64,000 nucleotides of DNA from Galbitalea soli (GTDB lineage: Bacteria > Actinomycetota > Actinomycetes > Actinomycetales > Microbacteriaceae). The DNA lies in the NCBI RefSeq assembly GCF_010686725.1, contig NZ_JAAGWZ010000002.1, positions 186,001 to 250,000 on the forward strand. The letters run 5' to 3'. The notes beneath the pieces were generated by a model. The model was not told the DNA's origin. It searched no databases and saw only the letters and a program-made list of their open reading frames with translations. Made by a program: the position numbers and the translations under genes. Positions 1 to 8,570 of the stretch are shown one piece after another; the stretch's first letter is position 1; every line of letters starts with the position of its first letter.

Positions 1-2
1 AT

Positions 3-347
3 CTCGATCAGAGCTATCGGTACATGGGAGCGTCGGGGGATACGATGCCGCTTCACTCCGAGAACGCCTTCGCGCAGCAGCACGGCTTCCCAGGGATCAT
101 CCTGCATGGAAACTGCACATTTGCCTTCGCGACCAGAGCCGTGCTGGAGCACGCCGCCGGTGGCGAGACCCGTCGAATCAAGCGGCTAGCCGTTCGATTC
201 AGTCGGTGGGTCACCCCCTACGACGTCATCACCACACGAGTCTTCCGCGCCGGCTCAACCGGCGGCCGCTCGATATTCAGCTTCGAGACCGCGCTCGCCG
301 ATGGCACCCTCTGCCTGAGCGACGGACTCGTCGAAGTCGAGGACTAA
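3..347 (+). CDS. MaoC-like hot-dog hydratase, C-terminal part
   Basis: The reading frame is open to the left edge, so this is the C-terminal part of a longer gene. The stretch DQSYRYMGASGD followed by PLHSENAFAQQ and GIILHGNCTFAFATRA is the usual MaoC / (R)-specific enoyl-CoA hydratase layout: a catalytic Asp and His (D..PLH) and the hot-dog helix. Such enzymes hydrate 2-enoyl-CoA thioesters in the cytoplasm. It sits 47 bp before an ABC transporter gene on the same strand, in a neighbourhood rich in CoA-thioester enzymes, which fits a role in beta-oxidation-like degradation. An internal ATG exists at 24 but lies inside the fold, so it is unlikely to be the start. The substrate is unknown. Confidence 0.75.
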   Translation, partial: LDQSYRYMGASGDTMPLHSENAFAQQHGFPGIILHGNCTFAFATRAVLEHAAGGETRRIKRLAVRFSRWVTPYDVITTRVFRAGSTGGRSIFSFETALADGTLCLSDGLVEVED

Positions 348-394
348 GTCCTCGTCGTCACCGTACTAACCAAAACCCAAAGGAGTGTTTTGTT

Positions 395-1396
395 ATGAAC
401 AAGAGTCATTTGCGGGGTCCCGGCGCAATCGCCGTGATCCTCGCCCTGACCGCGACGCTCGCGGGGTGCAGCACGGCACCCGCGGCGTCGCCGTCCTCGG
501 CGGCAAAGCCCGGAGGCATCGTCAAGGCCAGCATCGTGATCGGGGTGGGTGGCCAGCTCTCCACTGCCGATGTATTCACAGGCATCGACAAGGGCTTCTT
601 CCAGAAGGAGGGGCTGACGGTGACGACGACGACCCTGACCGCAGGTGCTTCGGCGATCCCTCAACTGCTCAACGGCGGTCTCATGTTCGCTGCGGTGGAC
701 ACGACAACCGCCGTCAGCTCCACGCAGCAGAACGTGGGCATCACGGCCGTTGCTCCCAACACGGTGGGTGTGCCTGACGACGATGGCTACGCCATGGTGG
801 TCGCGGGCGCCAACTCCGGCATCAACTCACCCAAGGATCTGGAGGGCAAGAAGGTTCAGGTGAACCAGCTGGGCGGGACCGCGCAAGCCCTCACCTCGGC
901 CTCCATCACGAAGGACGGCGGCGATCCCAGCAAGGTCCAGTTCGTGGAGATTGCGCCGCCTCAAGCCATCCCGGCTCTGCAGGCTGGCCGGGTGGATGCT
1001 GTTGTTCTTGGTGAGCCGAACGTCACCATCGCGAAGGGCCTGGGATTCAAGGCGATCTTCAATCCCGAGCAGAACACCGTTCCGAAATTGCCCACGTTCG
1101 TCTTCGTCACCGCCGCGTCCTACGCGAAGGCGAACCCCCAGGTCGTCGCGCAGTTCCAGCGTGCGATTCTGGCGTCGAACCAGTTCGACAACGCCAATCC
1201 GGATGCTGTGCGATCAATTGTTGCCGCGCACACCCCGGTTCCCGGTGCGGTGATCGCCAAGGCCCACCTGCCCCTTTTCGGCGAGGAGTCCCTCACGGGC
1301 GACCAGGTGCAGAGGTACATCGACTTCCTCGTCACGTACAAGGTGCTGCAGGCAGCAGCCGTACCCAAGGGATCCGCTGTGGTCTGGGCGCCGTAG
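395..1396 (+). CDS. NitT/TauT-family ABC transporter substrate-binding lipoprotein
   Basis: This 333-residue protein begins with a lipoprotein signal (hydrophobic AVILALTATLAGC, lipobox LAGC), so it is anchored outside the membrane. The mature part has the NMT1/SsuA layout: an early GVGGQLSTADVFTGIDKGFF segment followed by alternation of G-rich loops typical of type II binding proteins. The ATG at 395 is preceded by a good AAAGGAG site; a longer frame from 206 overlaps the previous gene and is rejected. It is the first gene of a four-gene importer with two permeases and an ATPase. Relatives bind taurine, sulfonates, nitrate, thiamine precursors or aromatic acids; the ligand here cannot be read from the sequence. 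Confidence 0.85.
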   Translation: MNKSHLRGPGAIAVILALTATLAGCSTAPAASPSSAAKPGGIVKASIVIGVGGQLSTADVFTGIDKGFFQKEGLTVTTTTLTAGASAIPQLLNGGLMFAAVDTTTAVSSTQQNVGITAVAPNTVGVPDDDGYAMVVAGANSGINSPKDLEGKKVQVNQLGGTAQALTSASITKDGGDPSKVQFVEIAPPQAIPALQAGRVDAVVLGEPNVTIAKGLGFKAIFNPEQNTVPKLPTFVFVTAASYAKANPQVVAQFQRAILASNQFDNANPDAVRSIVAAHTPVPGAVIAKAHLPLFGEESLTGDQVQRYIDFLVTYKVLQAAAVPKGSAVVWAP

Positions 1397-1444
1397 GCGT
1401 CCACTCCGGTCCGATGCTTGCTGAGAAGTGTGGGTCACACGATC

Positions 1445-2296
1445 ATGAATCAGAACAGTCCAGTCCCGGCTGCTTCCGCCGGTTCGGGCTCTAGTCCGTC
1501 GAGCGACCCTGGCCGGCGTCCGGTGCGTCACACGCGTACCGGGCGCCGGCTCGCGCAGATCGTCGTATTGGGCGTCGCTCTGGCGGTGTGGTGGATCGCC
1601 TCCAGTGAGCTCCCGCCCAAAGTCATGCCAAGCCCAATCGAGACCTTCGGCGCGCTCGGCGGCTACCTCGTCACGCCCCTGTTCTGGACCACGATCGCTG
1701 AGACGGTGGGTACCTTCCTCTTGGCTCTGGCGATCTGCGGTGTCGTGGGCGTCACCATCGGACTGGCGATCGGGTCGAGTCCCATCGCGAATCAGAGCAC
1801 CCGATTTCTCTTCGATTTTCTCAGAACCATTCCCCCCATCGCGATTCTGCCGCTGGTGCTCCTCCTCTTCGGCCCGACCCCCCGGATGGTTCTCGTGGTG
1901 GTCGTCCTCGGTGCCATCTGGCCGATTCTCATTCAGTCGATCTACGCCGCGCGTCAGGGCGAACCGCTCCTTCGGGAGATGTCCCGATCCTTTCGGATGC
2001 CCAGGCGCTGGTACATCCTTCATATCTTCCTTCCGGGGTCGATGCCGTTCGTGATGACGGGACTCCGTGTCGGCACCACGATTTGTCTTCTCCTCACGAT
2101 CACCGGCGAGTTGCTGGGCGGAGCACCGGGAATCGGGTACCAGATCGAGAATGCGCAGAATTACCTCGATACGCCCCGGATGTACGCCTATGTGCTGGTG
2201 TCGGCCCTCCTCGGACTCCTCGTCAATGCAGTTTTCTGGCTGATCCAGCGCCGAGTTCTCCGGTGGCACTCATCCCAGCGACGGGAGGAGTACTGA
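1445..2296 (+). CDS. ABC transporter permease (SsuC/TauC type)
   Basis: A 283-residue membrane protein with about six hydrophobic segments and the SsuC/TauC-type sequence LRTIPPIAILPLVLLLFG followed by the cytoplasmic EAA-like loop (EMSRSFRMPRRWYILHIFLPG) that contacts the ATPase. ATG 1445 gives the better N-terminus; TTG 1418 would add nine residues. The stop overlaps the start of the next permease (TGATG), so the two are translationally coupled. Two different permeases suggest a heterodimeric channel. Confidence 0.85.
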   Translation: MNQNSPVPAASAGSGSSPSSDPGRRPVRHTRTGRRLAQIVVLGVALAVWWIASSELPPKVMPSPIETFGALGGYLVTPLFWTTIAETVGTFLLALAICGVVGVTIGLAIGSSPIANQSTRFLFDFLRTIPPIAILPLVLLLFGPTPRMVLVVVVLGAIWPILIQSIYAARQGEPLLREMSRSFRMPRRWYILHIFLPGSMPFVMTGLRVGTTICLLLTITGELLGGAPGIGYQIENAQNYLDTPRMYAYVLVSALLGLLVNAVFWLIQRRVLRWHSSQRREEY

Positions 2297-3090
2297 TGCG
2301 AACGAGACGCAGCGAGTGGCTCACCGTCGTGGCGCTGGAGGCGTGGCTCCCGGTTGTCCTCGTCGTCGCGTGGTGGTTCGGGAGCGCATCGAGCACCTCG
2401 GTGTATTTTCCGCCCCTCTCATCGATACTCGGTTCCTTCGCTCACGACTGGTTGAACAGCGCGGGCCTCGCGAGCAACCTTCTCCCCAGCCTTGAGCTTC
2501 TGGGCCTCGGATTCGGGGTGGCATTGGCGAGCGGAGTGGTCATGGGCACGGTGCTTGGCCTCACGCCAGCGCTCGAGCGGGCAAGTCGGCCGCTGCTCGA
2601 GATACTCCGGGCGATCCCCGGAGTCGCGCTGCTGCCGATCTTCATCGTGTTGTTCGGAATCGACCAGGAGATGAAGGTCCTGTTGATCGCGTTCGGATCC
2701 TTCTGGCCCATTCTCTTGAACACCGTGGACGGGGTCAGGGGTGTCGAGCCACTGCTCTTCGAGGTAGCGGAGGTCTTCCGCTTCGGCCGGATCCGTCGAC
2801 TGCTGTCGGTCGTTTTTCCGGGTGCGAGCCCTCAGATCTTCGCCGGTGCGCGGACCGCGCTCTCCATCTCCCTCATCATTCTGGTCGTGAGCGAGACCGT
2901 CGGCGGGAACGGCGGAATTGGGTATTTTCTCCTGGCCGCTCAACGGAATTTCGCGATCAGTTCGATGTGGGGCGCGATCGTCGCGCTCGGCATTCTCGGC
3001 TACCTCCTGAACATCGCATTCCGCCTCATCGAGAGGGTGATCCTCCGATGGCACCGACTGCAGCAGACTAGATTGGGGAGCGAAAAATGA
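2296..3090 (+). CDS. ABC transporter permease, second subunit (SsuC/TauC type)
   Basis: A 264-residue paralogue of the preceding permease with the same core: LEILRAIPGVALLPIFIVLFG and a coupling loop EVAEVFRFGRIRRLLSVVFPG. The ATG overlaps the preceding stop and is preceded by GGGAGGAG. It overlaps the ATPase gene by four bases (ATGA). With the previous protein it probably forms a heterodimeric transmembrane channel. Confidence 0.85.
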   Translation: MRTRRSEWLTVVALEAWLPVVLVVAWWFGSASSTSVYFPPLSSILGSFAHDWLNSAGLASNLLPSLELLGLGFGVALASGVVMGTVLGLTPALERASRPLLEILRAIPGVALLPIFIVLFGIDQEMKVLLIAFGSFWPILLNTVDGVRGVEPLLFEVAEVFRFGRIRRLLSVVFPGASPQIFAGARTALSISLIILVVSETVGGNGGIGYFLLAAQRNFAISSMWGAIVALGILGYLLNIAFRLIERVILRWHRLQQTRLGSEK

Positions 3091-3908
3091 CGATCCATCG
3101 ATCGCCTACGGGACCGAATTCGGCTCACACCTCGAGCGCCGTCATCCTTGAGGCGCGCGGATTGGGGCACTCCTACAACGACCGCGCGGTGCTTTCGCCG
3201 ATGGACTTCACGGTGTTCGAGGGAGAGTTCGTCTGCATCGTCGGCCCGTCAGGGGTGGGTAAGACCACTCTCTTGCGCTGCCTGGCTGCGCTGCAGCCCT
3301 CCACCTCCGGGGCCGTCTACGTGCGAAGCGAGCGAGTCACGCAACCGACAGCGGGCGTCGCGCTCGTGTTCCAGGACTACAGTCGCTCCTTGATGCCGTG
3401 GTCAAGCGTCCTCGCGAACGTCGCGCTACCGCTTCGTGCTGCAGGATCGTCGCGCGCGTCTGCTCGTACTGATGCGCTCCGCGCTCTCGCGCTTGTCGGC
3501 CTGGATGACGTCGCTGCCGGCATGTACCCGTGGCAGCTTTCGGGCGGAATGCAACAGAGGGTGGCGATCGCCCGCGCGCTCGCGTCCCGACCGACGCTGC
3601 TCCTCATGGACGAGCCGTTCGCATCGGTGGACGCCTACACGCGCGCCGATCTGGAAGACCTGATGCAGCGGTTGCAGCGGGAATTGTCGCTCACGGTGCT
3701 TCTGGTCACCCACGACATCGATGAGGCTGTCTATCTGTCGGATCGGGTGATCGCGCTCAACGGGCGCCCTGCCCACGTCGCCGACATTGTCAGCGTCGAC
3801 CTTGGAAGCCGTCGGGACCAGCTGACGACGAAGGGGATGCCAGAGTTTGCCGAGCTTCGTGCGCGCGTGCACGGGCTGATTCGCGGTTCGCGAGGAACAA
3901 CGTCGTGA
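3087..3908 (+). CDS. ABC transporter ATP-binding protein (SsuB/TauB type)
   Basis: A 273-residue cytoplasmic ATPase that powers the importer encoded upstream. It shows Walker A GPSGVGKTT, Q-loop FQDYSRSLMPW, signature LSGGMQQR, Walker B LLLMDEPF and the H-loop LLVTHDIDEA. The PW after the Q-loop and the DIDEA motif are typical of the nitrate/sulfonate/taurine subfamily. The GTG of the next gene overlaps its stop, so the VOC protein is part of the same operon. Confidence 0.9.
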   Translation: MTIHRSPTGPNSAHTSSAVILEARGLGHSYNDRAVLSPMDFTVFEGEFVCIVGPSGVGKTTLLRCLAALQPSTSGAVYVRSERVTQPTAGVALVFQDYSRSLMPWSSVLANVALPLRAAGSSRASARTDALRALALVGLDDVAAGMYPWQLSGGMQQRVAIARALASRPTLLLMDEPFASVDAYTRADLEDLMQRLQRELSLTVLLVTHDIDEAVYLSDRVIALNGRPAHVADIVSVDLGSRRDQLTTKGMPEFAELRARVHGLIRGSRGTTS

Positions 3909-4339
3909 CTGCTGCGTTCGAAGGACGGCTCACCGGCACTCACCACATCCGCCTTCCCGTTTCTGACGTGCAGACTGCGAGGGAGTTCTGGGAGGGGGTA
4001 CTCGGGTACGAGTGGGAATTCGACTTCCCGGGAGATTCGGGGCCCGTCGCATCTGCCTTCCGACATCTCTCGGGAGGGCCGAACGTGGTCCTCTGGCTGG
4101 ACCCCGAGCGAGCGCGAGAATTCGCTGGATTTGTGATGTGTGGAATAGGAGTCGAGGATGCGTCAGCGATCGACCGCCTCAAGGCGGCGCTGGATGCGCG
4201 GGGGATACCGCACGGTGGCGTGCAGGGCGCGTTCGTCGAGGTCAAGTTGCCCTTCGTGCGAACACCGGGAGGACCCATGGTCAGCTTCTACGTGAAGCCC
4301 GACCCGGATGTCCAGGTGGTTCGACCCACCATCGCCTGA
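3905..4339 (+). CDS. VOC (glyoxalase / extradiol dioxygenase fold) protein
   Basis: A 144-residue protein of the vicinal-oxygen-chelate superfamily. It opens with THHIRLPVSDVQTAREFWEGVLGY, the standard betaalphabeta unit with a metal-binding His, and ends with GGPMVSFYVKPD, where the second half-site would lie. VOC enzymes use a divalent metal for isomerisation, ring cleavage or epimerisation. The GTG start overlaps the ATPase stop, so it is coupled to the transporter and may act on the imported compound. Exact chemistry cannot be inferred. Confidence 0.75.
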   Translation: MTAAFEGRLTGTHHIRLPVSDVQTAREFWEGVLGYEWEFDFPGDSGPVASAFRHLSGGPNVVLWLDPERAREFAGFVMCGIGVEDASAIDRLKAALDARGIPHGGVQGAFVEVKLPFVRTPGGPMVSFYVKPDPDVQVVRPTIA

Positions 4340-4363
4340 CGTCACCACGCGGGCCTCGACGAG

Positions 4364-4807
4364 TCACTGCGTGGACGATGTCGCTGTCGTGACGGCATGG
4401 CCGCGAAATTCTGCGTAAAGTGCGTTGTCCTCACCCGTCACCCGAACATCACAGATCGTGGTCCTGCCGGAGATTGCGCGCACTTCAGCTCGCGCGATCA
4501 GCCGGGCTCCCGCCGGCACGCCGCTGAGGAAGGCGATCTCCGCCGTGCGGGTGACCGACGACCGGCCGAGTGAGGCGCAGCAGTACGCGAGAGCAGTGTC
4601 CGCCAAAAGGAATGTGAATCCGCCGTGCTGGATGCCGTGCGAGTTGAGGAATCGATGGTCGATGATCCATTCGAGGTCGACGCTGCCCGGGCTGACCGAC
4701 CGAACGGTGATTCCCAGCGATGCAACTTCCGGGTCGCGGCGGAACATGTCGAGAACTCTCTGCTCGGCGTCGTCGTCGTCGTTCTGATCTGATGGTTTGA
4801 ACTGCAT
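4364..4807 (-). CDS. PaaI-type acyl-CoA thioesterase
   Basis: A 147-residue hot-dog thioesterase. The core SHGIQHGGFTFLLADTALAYC matches the PaaI signature H-G-G-x-x-x-x-x-A-D with catalytic Asp. These enzymes hydrolyse dead-end aryl- or acyl-CoA esters and free CoA during aromatic acid catabolism. The start at 4807 has AGGAGG five bases upstream; a longer frame from 4840 has no ribosome site. It is divergent from the aldo/keto reductase, and a PaaX-type regulator lies two genes away, as in phenylacetate-like pathways. Confidence 0.8.
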   Translation of the reverse strand: MQFKPSDQNDDDDAEQRVLDMFRRDPEVASLGITVRSVSPGSVDLEWIIDHRFLNSHGIQHGGFTFLLADTALAYCCASLGRSSVTRTAEIAFLSGVPAGARLIARAEVRAISGRTTICDVRVTGEDNALYAEFRGHAVTTATSSTQ

Positions 4808-4845
4808 TCCGACCTCCTGTCTTCCGGGCACGTATGACAATCACG

Positions 4846-4874
4846 TTGCGACCGTTACAAAACACGCATAATGT
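4846..4874 (+). promoter_or_regulatory. Promoter of the aldo/keto reductase gene
   Basis: TTGCGA (4846-4851), 17-bp spacer and TAATGT (4869-4874), placing transcription start near 4881. This lies downstream of the ATG at 4834, arguing that the reductase begins later (4915 or 4939). Confidence 0.5.
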
Positions 4875-4914
4875 GGTCACAGCATACGCGGGCAGGACCA
4901 GGCTCAGCACTGGC

Positions 4915-5931
4915 GTGTCAGAGGTCGAGGAGGACACCCTGATTTACCGAAACAATCTGCCAGGACAGCCGATCTCGGCGATCTCGATCGGATCGTGGCA
5001 GACATTCGAGCGCATTCCCTTTCGAGACACTGTCGAGATCATTGCTGCTGCCTTCGACAGTGGCATCAATCTGATCGACACAGCGCGCTACGGCGGTGCG
5101 CCCGACCACGTCGACACCGATGCTCTGAGTTATCCGATTCCGGCCGGGTCGCCGCATTGCGAAGTGATCGTCGGGCGAGCACTGCAGGAGTCGGGACGCG
5201 ACCGCTCCGAGTACTTGATCTCGGACAAGGTCTGGTTCGACAGCTATCCCGAAACCACGTTGGCGCAGCAGGTCGATGACTCGCTTCTCTGCCTGGACAC
5301 CAGCTATCTCGACATGGTGTGCGTGCAGATGCTTCCTCAGGGCGTCGGCCCTGTCGACGTCGTGAGGCAGATGGCGGCTCTCGCTTCATCCGGTCGCGTG
5401 CTCCACTGGGGGTTTGTGAACTGGAGTCTCGAGCAGGTGAGAGATGCCGTTGATTTGTGCTTGGAGGAAGACCTCGAGCCCCCCCGATTCACCGAACTCA
5501 AGTACAGCGTCATCCGACGGCTTCCGGTGGAGAGCGGCTCCTACGCGACTGCGCTAGCCGAGTTGGGTGTCGCCGTGCACGCGGCGAACTGTCTCGAGGG
5601 AGGATTCCTGACCGGTCGTTGGTCCAGCGCGAGCGAGGTTTCGAAGCACCGAATGCCGCCGGAGGATCGGGCTCGTATCCGTGAGGCGTTCACGCCGAAG
5701 ATTGCCGACTTCAACGCCGTTGCGACCGGAGTCGGGGTGTCACCCGCGACACTTGCGTTGGCGTTCACGCTGACGAATGAGTCGCTGCTCTCCAGTCTTG
5801 TCGGAGTCACCCGAATGTCCCAGCTGAGGGACGCGCTCGCGGCGGAAAGCCTGCTCGGGGAGCTGGGCGCGGAGGCGATTCGAGCCATGCTGGAGCCGTT
5901 CGCAAGCGACGGGCTCCCAGTCGAACCTTAG
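4915..5931 (+). CDS. Aldo/keto reductase
   Basis: A reductase of the AKR (alpha/beta)8-barrel family, NADPH-dependent, acting on aldehydes or ketones. The N-terminal strand ISAISIGSWQTFER, the catalytic Asp/Tyr segment DSGINLIDTARYGG, the Lys in LISDKVW and the SWSLEQV-like loop are in the expected order (potassium-channel beta-subunit-like group). The start is uncertain. GTG 4915 is the first canonical start after the likely transcription start. However, a GAGGAGG site at 4927-4933 sits five bases before an in-frame CTG at 4939, exactly where related proteins begin (xIYR). The catalytic His position reads VQMLPQ, which is unusual. Confidence 0.75.
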   Translation: MSEVEEDTLIYRNNLPGQPISAISIGSWQTFERIPFRDTVEIIAAAFDSGINLIDTARYGGAPDHVDTDALSYPIPAGSPHCEVIVGRALQESGRDRSEYLISDKVWFDSYPETTLAQQVDDSLLCLDTSYLDMVCVQMLPQGVGPVDVVRQMAALASSGRVLHWGFVNWSLEQVRDAVDLCLEEDLEPPRFTELKYSVIRRLPVESGSYATALAELGVAVHAANCLEGGFLTGRWSSASEVSKHRMPPEDRARIREAFTPKIADFNAVATGVGVSPATLALAFTLTNESLLSSLVGVTRMSQLRDALAAESLLGELGAEAIRAMLEPFASDGLPVEP

Positions 5932-5968
5932 GTCTCTCGTGCCGTCACAACATGCGAGGATGACGATC

Positions 5969-6787
5969 ATGAACGTGGAGCGCGCACCTCGAAGTCTCAT
6001 CCTCGACATCTACGGACCGTTTGCCGCCCAATTCGACGGATGGTTGGCGGTCACGGAACTCGTCAAGCTGATGGGCATGCTCGGAGTGGACGAGCCGATA
6101 GCGCGATCCGCGATCTCGCGCATGACACGCCGCCACCTTCTCACCATGTCGAAGCGTCACGGACTCCGCGGATACGGTCTGACCGAGGATGCCGCACGAC
6201 GATTCGCGGATGCCGGTGCGTTGATCACGGGGACCTTCGAACCGGCCGACCCTGCGCAGGGTTGGGTCGTCGTGGCATTTTCCGTACCTGAAGAAGACCG
6301 TCCAAAACGGCACCTCATACGGTCTCGTTTCCGATGGTTGGGGATGGGCAACCTGTCCGGCGGGGTGTGGATCGGGCCGAGCCGTATGTACGAGTCAGTG
6401 CGGACCACTGTCATCGCCCTCGAGTGCGAGGACTACGTCGACATTTTCATTGCCGACTACAAAGGACTGGGAGAACTGCGTGACGTCGTGCAGCGCTCGT
6501 GGGACCTTCAGTCGCTGGCGCAGTCCTATCAGGACTTCGTCGATCGCCATCGTCCCGTGCTGACGGAGCTCCGCTCTGAGTCAACTGACGCGGCCGCATT
6601 CGTGGGGTATGCCGAAATGGTCCATGACTGGCGCCAGTTCCCGTACCTCGACCCGGGTCTACCCGAGGAGCTCCTCCCGGCCGAGTGGCCCGGCACGTCT
6701 GCGCGCGCGCTTTTCAATGACTTCCGGCAGGAAGTCCTGCCACTCGCCATGCGATTTGCGGAGTCGATCGTGCAGGCGCGGCCCTAG
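5969..6787 (+). CDS. PaaX-family transcriptional regulator
   Basis: A protein of about 272 residues. The opening PRSLILDIYGPFAAQFDGWLAV, the winged helix with ARSAISRMTRRHLL and the central segment FSVPEEDRPKRHLIRSRFRWLGMG are the hallmarks of PaaX, the phenylacetyl-CoA-responsive repressor. It probably represses neighbouring CoA-ligase genes and releases DNA on binding an acyl-CoA. ATGs at 5960 and 5969 are both possible; GCGAGG spacing favours 5969. It is followed by a strong terminator and then the acyl-CoA ligase promoter, its likely target. Confidence 0.85.
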   Translation: MNVERAPRSLILDIYGPFAAQFDGWLAVTELVKLMGMLGVDEPIARSAISRMTRRHLLTMSKRHGLRGYGLTEDAARRFADAGALITGTFEPADPAQGWVVVAFSVPEEDRPKRHLIRSRFRWLGMGNLSGGVWIGPSRMYESVRTTVIALECEDYVDIFIADYKGLGELRDVVQRSWDLQSLAQSYQDFVDRHRPVLTELRSESTDAAAFVGYAEMVHDWRQFPYLDPGLPEELLPAEWPGTSARALFNDFRQEVLPLAMRFAESIVQARP

Positions 6788-6797
6788 TCAACGGTCC

Positions 6798-6833
6798 AGC
6801 CCGCGGACTGCCCCAGCGGTCCGCGGGCTTTTT
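6798..6833 (+). terminator. Rho-independent terminator after the PaaX gene
   Basis: Perfect 11-bp stem AGCCCGCGGAC / GTCCGCGGGCT with a 10-base loop, followed directly by a T run. Confidence 0.9.
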
Positions 6834-6907
6834 GCTGTCGCCGGTGAGTCCGTCGAGCTCGCCGCTGACGAGGAATTCCTCGCGTCCGCGTCAAACATGT
6901 CAAAATC

Positions 6908-6936
6908 TTGTCGATCGTAAAAAATTGTGACAATAT
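6908..6936 (+). promoter_or_regulatory. Promoter of the acyl-CoA ligase operon with an overlapping palindrome
   Basis: TTGTCG (6908-6913), 17-bp spacer, CAATAT (6931-6936). A perfect palindrome ATTGT-G-ACAAT (6924-6934) overlaps the -10 element and could be a repressor site, perhaps for the PaaX-type protein encoded just upstream. The TGACAAT core also occurs near 4835, at the aldo/keto reductase promoter. Confidence 0.5.
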
Positions 6937-7004
6937 GGCGAAGGCGAACAGGCATCCTCCGATCGAGGGCGGCCGCGTGTTGGATCGACAATCAATGAGG
7001 ATTA

Positions 7005-8570
7005 ATGAATCTGGCTCTTCTGCTTCAGAAGCACACCACTCTTTATCGTGAACGCCTTGCGGTGCGTCTCGGCGATGACGAGCAGTCCTACGGTGAACTG
7101 TTCGAGCGCGCGTGTCGCCTCGCGAACGGGCTCCGCGCTCTCGGGTTGCTGCCGGGTGATCGGGTGGCGACGCTGGGAGGCAACGACTTTCGCTCTGTCG
7201 AGGAGATCATGGGCCTGGTCGTGGGCGGCTTCGTGCGGGTTTCTCTGCACTCGCTGAACTCCTGGGACGTTCACGAGTACATGATTCAGCACGCGGGTGC
7301 GCGGGCACTGCTGGTGCAACAGAAGTACTACGAGCAGTACGAATCCGAGATCCGCAATCTGGGACTTGACGCGGTGATCGTGCGGGGCGGTCGAGATCAC
7401 TCCGAGATCGACTACGAAGCCTTGGTCGCGAACGCACCCGCGGGATTTCCCGAGGTCCAGATCGATCTGGACGCCCCCATCCAACTGCAGTTCTCCTCAG
7501 GGACGACGGGCCGGCCGAAGGCGATCGTTCACACGCATCGAAGCTGGATGGGGGTGACCAACGAAAACCTGTTGATGCTTCCCCCTATCACCCCGACTGA
7601 CCGCTACCTTGCAGCCGGCCCGCTGACCCATGCGGCCAACACGCTGCTCTTCGCGCTCTTCGCGAGAGGTGCCTCGGTCGAGGTCATGCCCGCGTTCAGC
7701 CCCCAGGCGTTCGTCGATCTCGTGCGTTCGCGCGAGTGCACGATATCCATACTGGTCCCGACCATGATTCGAGTGATCTCGTCCTCGCCGGAGTTCCGCC
7801 CGGACGACCTCTCGAACTTGCGGATCCTGCTTTATGCAGGCAGTCCCATCTCGGGGGAAACGCTCCGCGCAGCGTCAGCGCTCTTCGGTCCGATCCTCTT
7901 GCAGACCTATGGCCAGAGCGAAGGGCTGCCGTACACGGTTCTCACCGCGGACGACCATGTTCGTGCAGGCGAGCAGCAGGAGCACTCCGCGCTTCTCGGG
8001 TCTGCCGGTCGCCCCACCCCGAATTCCGTCGTGAAGATCCTCGACGATGAAGGGAAGTCTGTTCCCCCAGGAACGGTGGGCGAGGTCGCGGTCTGGACAC
8101 CTGGCCGGATGCACAGCGTGTGGAAGAACCCGGAGGCGACAGCCAAGCGAATCACCCACGACGGCTTTGTCCTGACCAACGATCTGGGCTTCCTCGATGA
8201 TGCCGGATACCTGTTCTTGCGGGACAGGCGAGATGACATGATCATCTCCGGCGGTTTCAACATCTGGCCAGCAGAGATCGAATCCGCGCTGGAGGCTCAC
8301 CGCGACATCGACCAGGCCCTCGTCTTCGGGATAGCGGATGAGAAGTGGGGGGAAACCCCGGTCGCGATCGTCGTACCCCGCGCGGGATCGGCTCTCACGG
8401 AGGACGAGGTCGTCGCCTGGGTGCGGGATCGTCTGGGGCCGGTCAAAAAGCCGGGTCACGTGATATTCCGGGCAGAACCCCTTCCCCACAATGCGATCGG
8501 CAAGATCTCGCGTCGGGCTGTGCGGAGTCTGTATTTCGACGACACCGTCGCAGGGTTCCAGGGGGCATGA
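7005..8570 (+). CDS. Acyl-CoA ligase (AMP-forming)
   Basis: A 521-residue ANL-superfamily enzyme that adenylates a carboxylic acid and transfers it to CoA. Motif A3 reads QFSSGTTGRPKAIVHTH, A5 is YGQSEGLPYT, the hinge region has DRRDDMIISGGFNIWPAEIE, and the C-terminal catalytic Lys lies in NAIGKISRRAV. All catalytic motifs are intact and the length is normal. The GAGG site five bases before the ATG supports the start. It opens an operon with a crotonase, two SnoaL proteins and an amino-acid-type importer, so the acid it activates is probably imported by that system. Confidence 0.9.
   Translation: MNLALLLQKHTTLYRERLAVRLGDDEQSYGELFERACRLANGLRALGLLPGDRVATLGGNDFRSVEEIMGLVVGGFVRVSLHSLNSWDVHEYMIQHAGARALLVQQKYYEQYESEIRNLGLDAVIVRGGRDHSEIDYEALVANAPAGFPEVQIDLDAPIQLQFSSGTTGRPKAIVHTHRSWMGVTNENLLMLPPITPTDRYLAAGPLTHAANTLLFALFARGASVEVMPAFSPQAFVDLVRSRECTISILVPTMIRVISSSPEFRPDDLSNLRILLYAGSPISGETLRAASALFGPILLQTYGQSEGLPYTVLTADDHVRAGEQQEHSALLGSAGRPTPNSVVKILDDEGKSVPPGTVGEVAVWTPGRMHSVWKNPEATAKRITHDGFVLTNDLGFLDDAGYLFLRDRRDDMIISGGFNIWPAEIESALEAHRDIDQALVFGIADEKWGETPVAIVVPRAGSALTEDEVVAWVRDRLGPVKKPGHVIFRAEPLPHNAIGKISRRAVRSLYFDDTVAGFQGA

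Noticed and set aside
206-394. Upstream extension of the first lipoprotein
   Set aside because: It overlaps the MaoC gene and would bury the lipoprotein signal.
1214-2269. Long ORF on the minus strand opposite the first permease
   Set aside because: Antisense shadow of GC-rich coding sequence; Arg/Glu/His-rich with no fold, no ribosome site.
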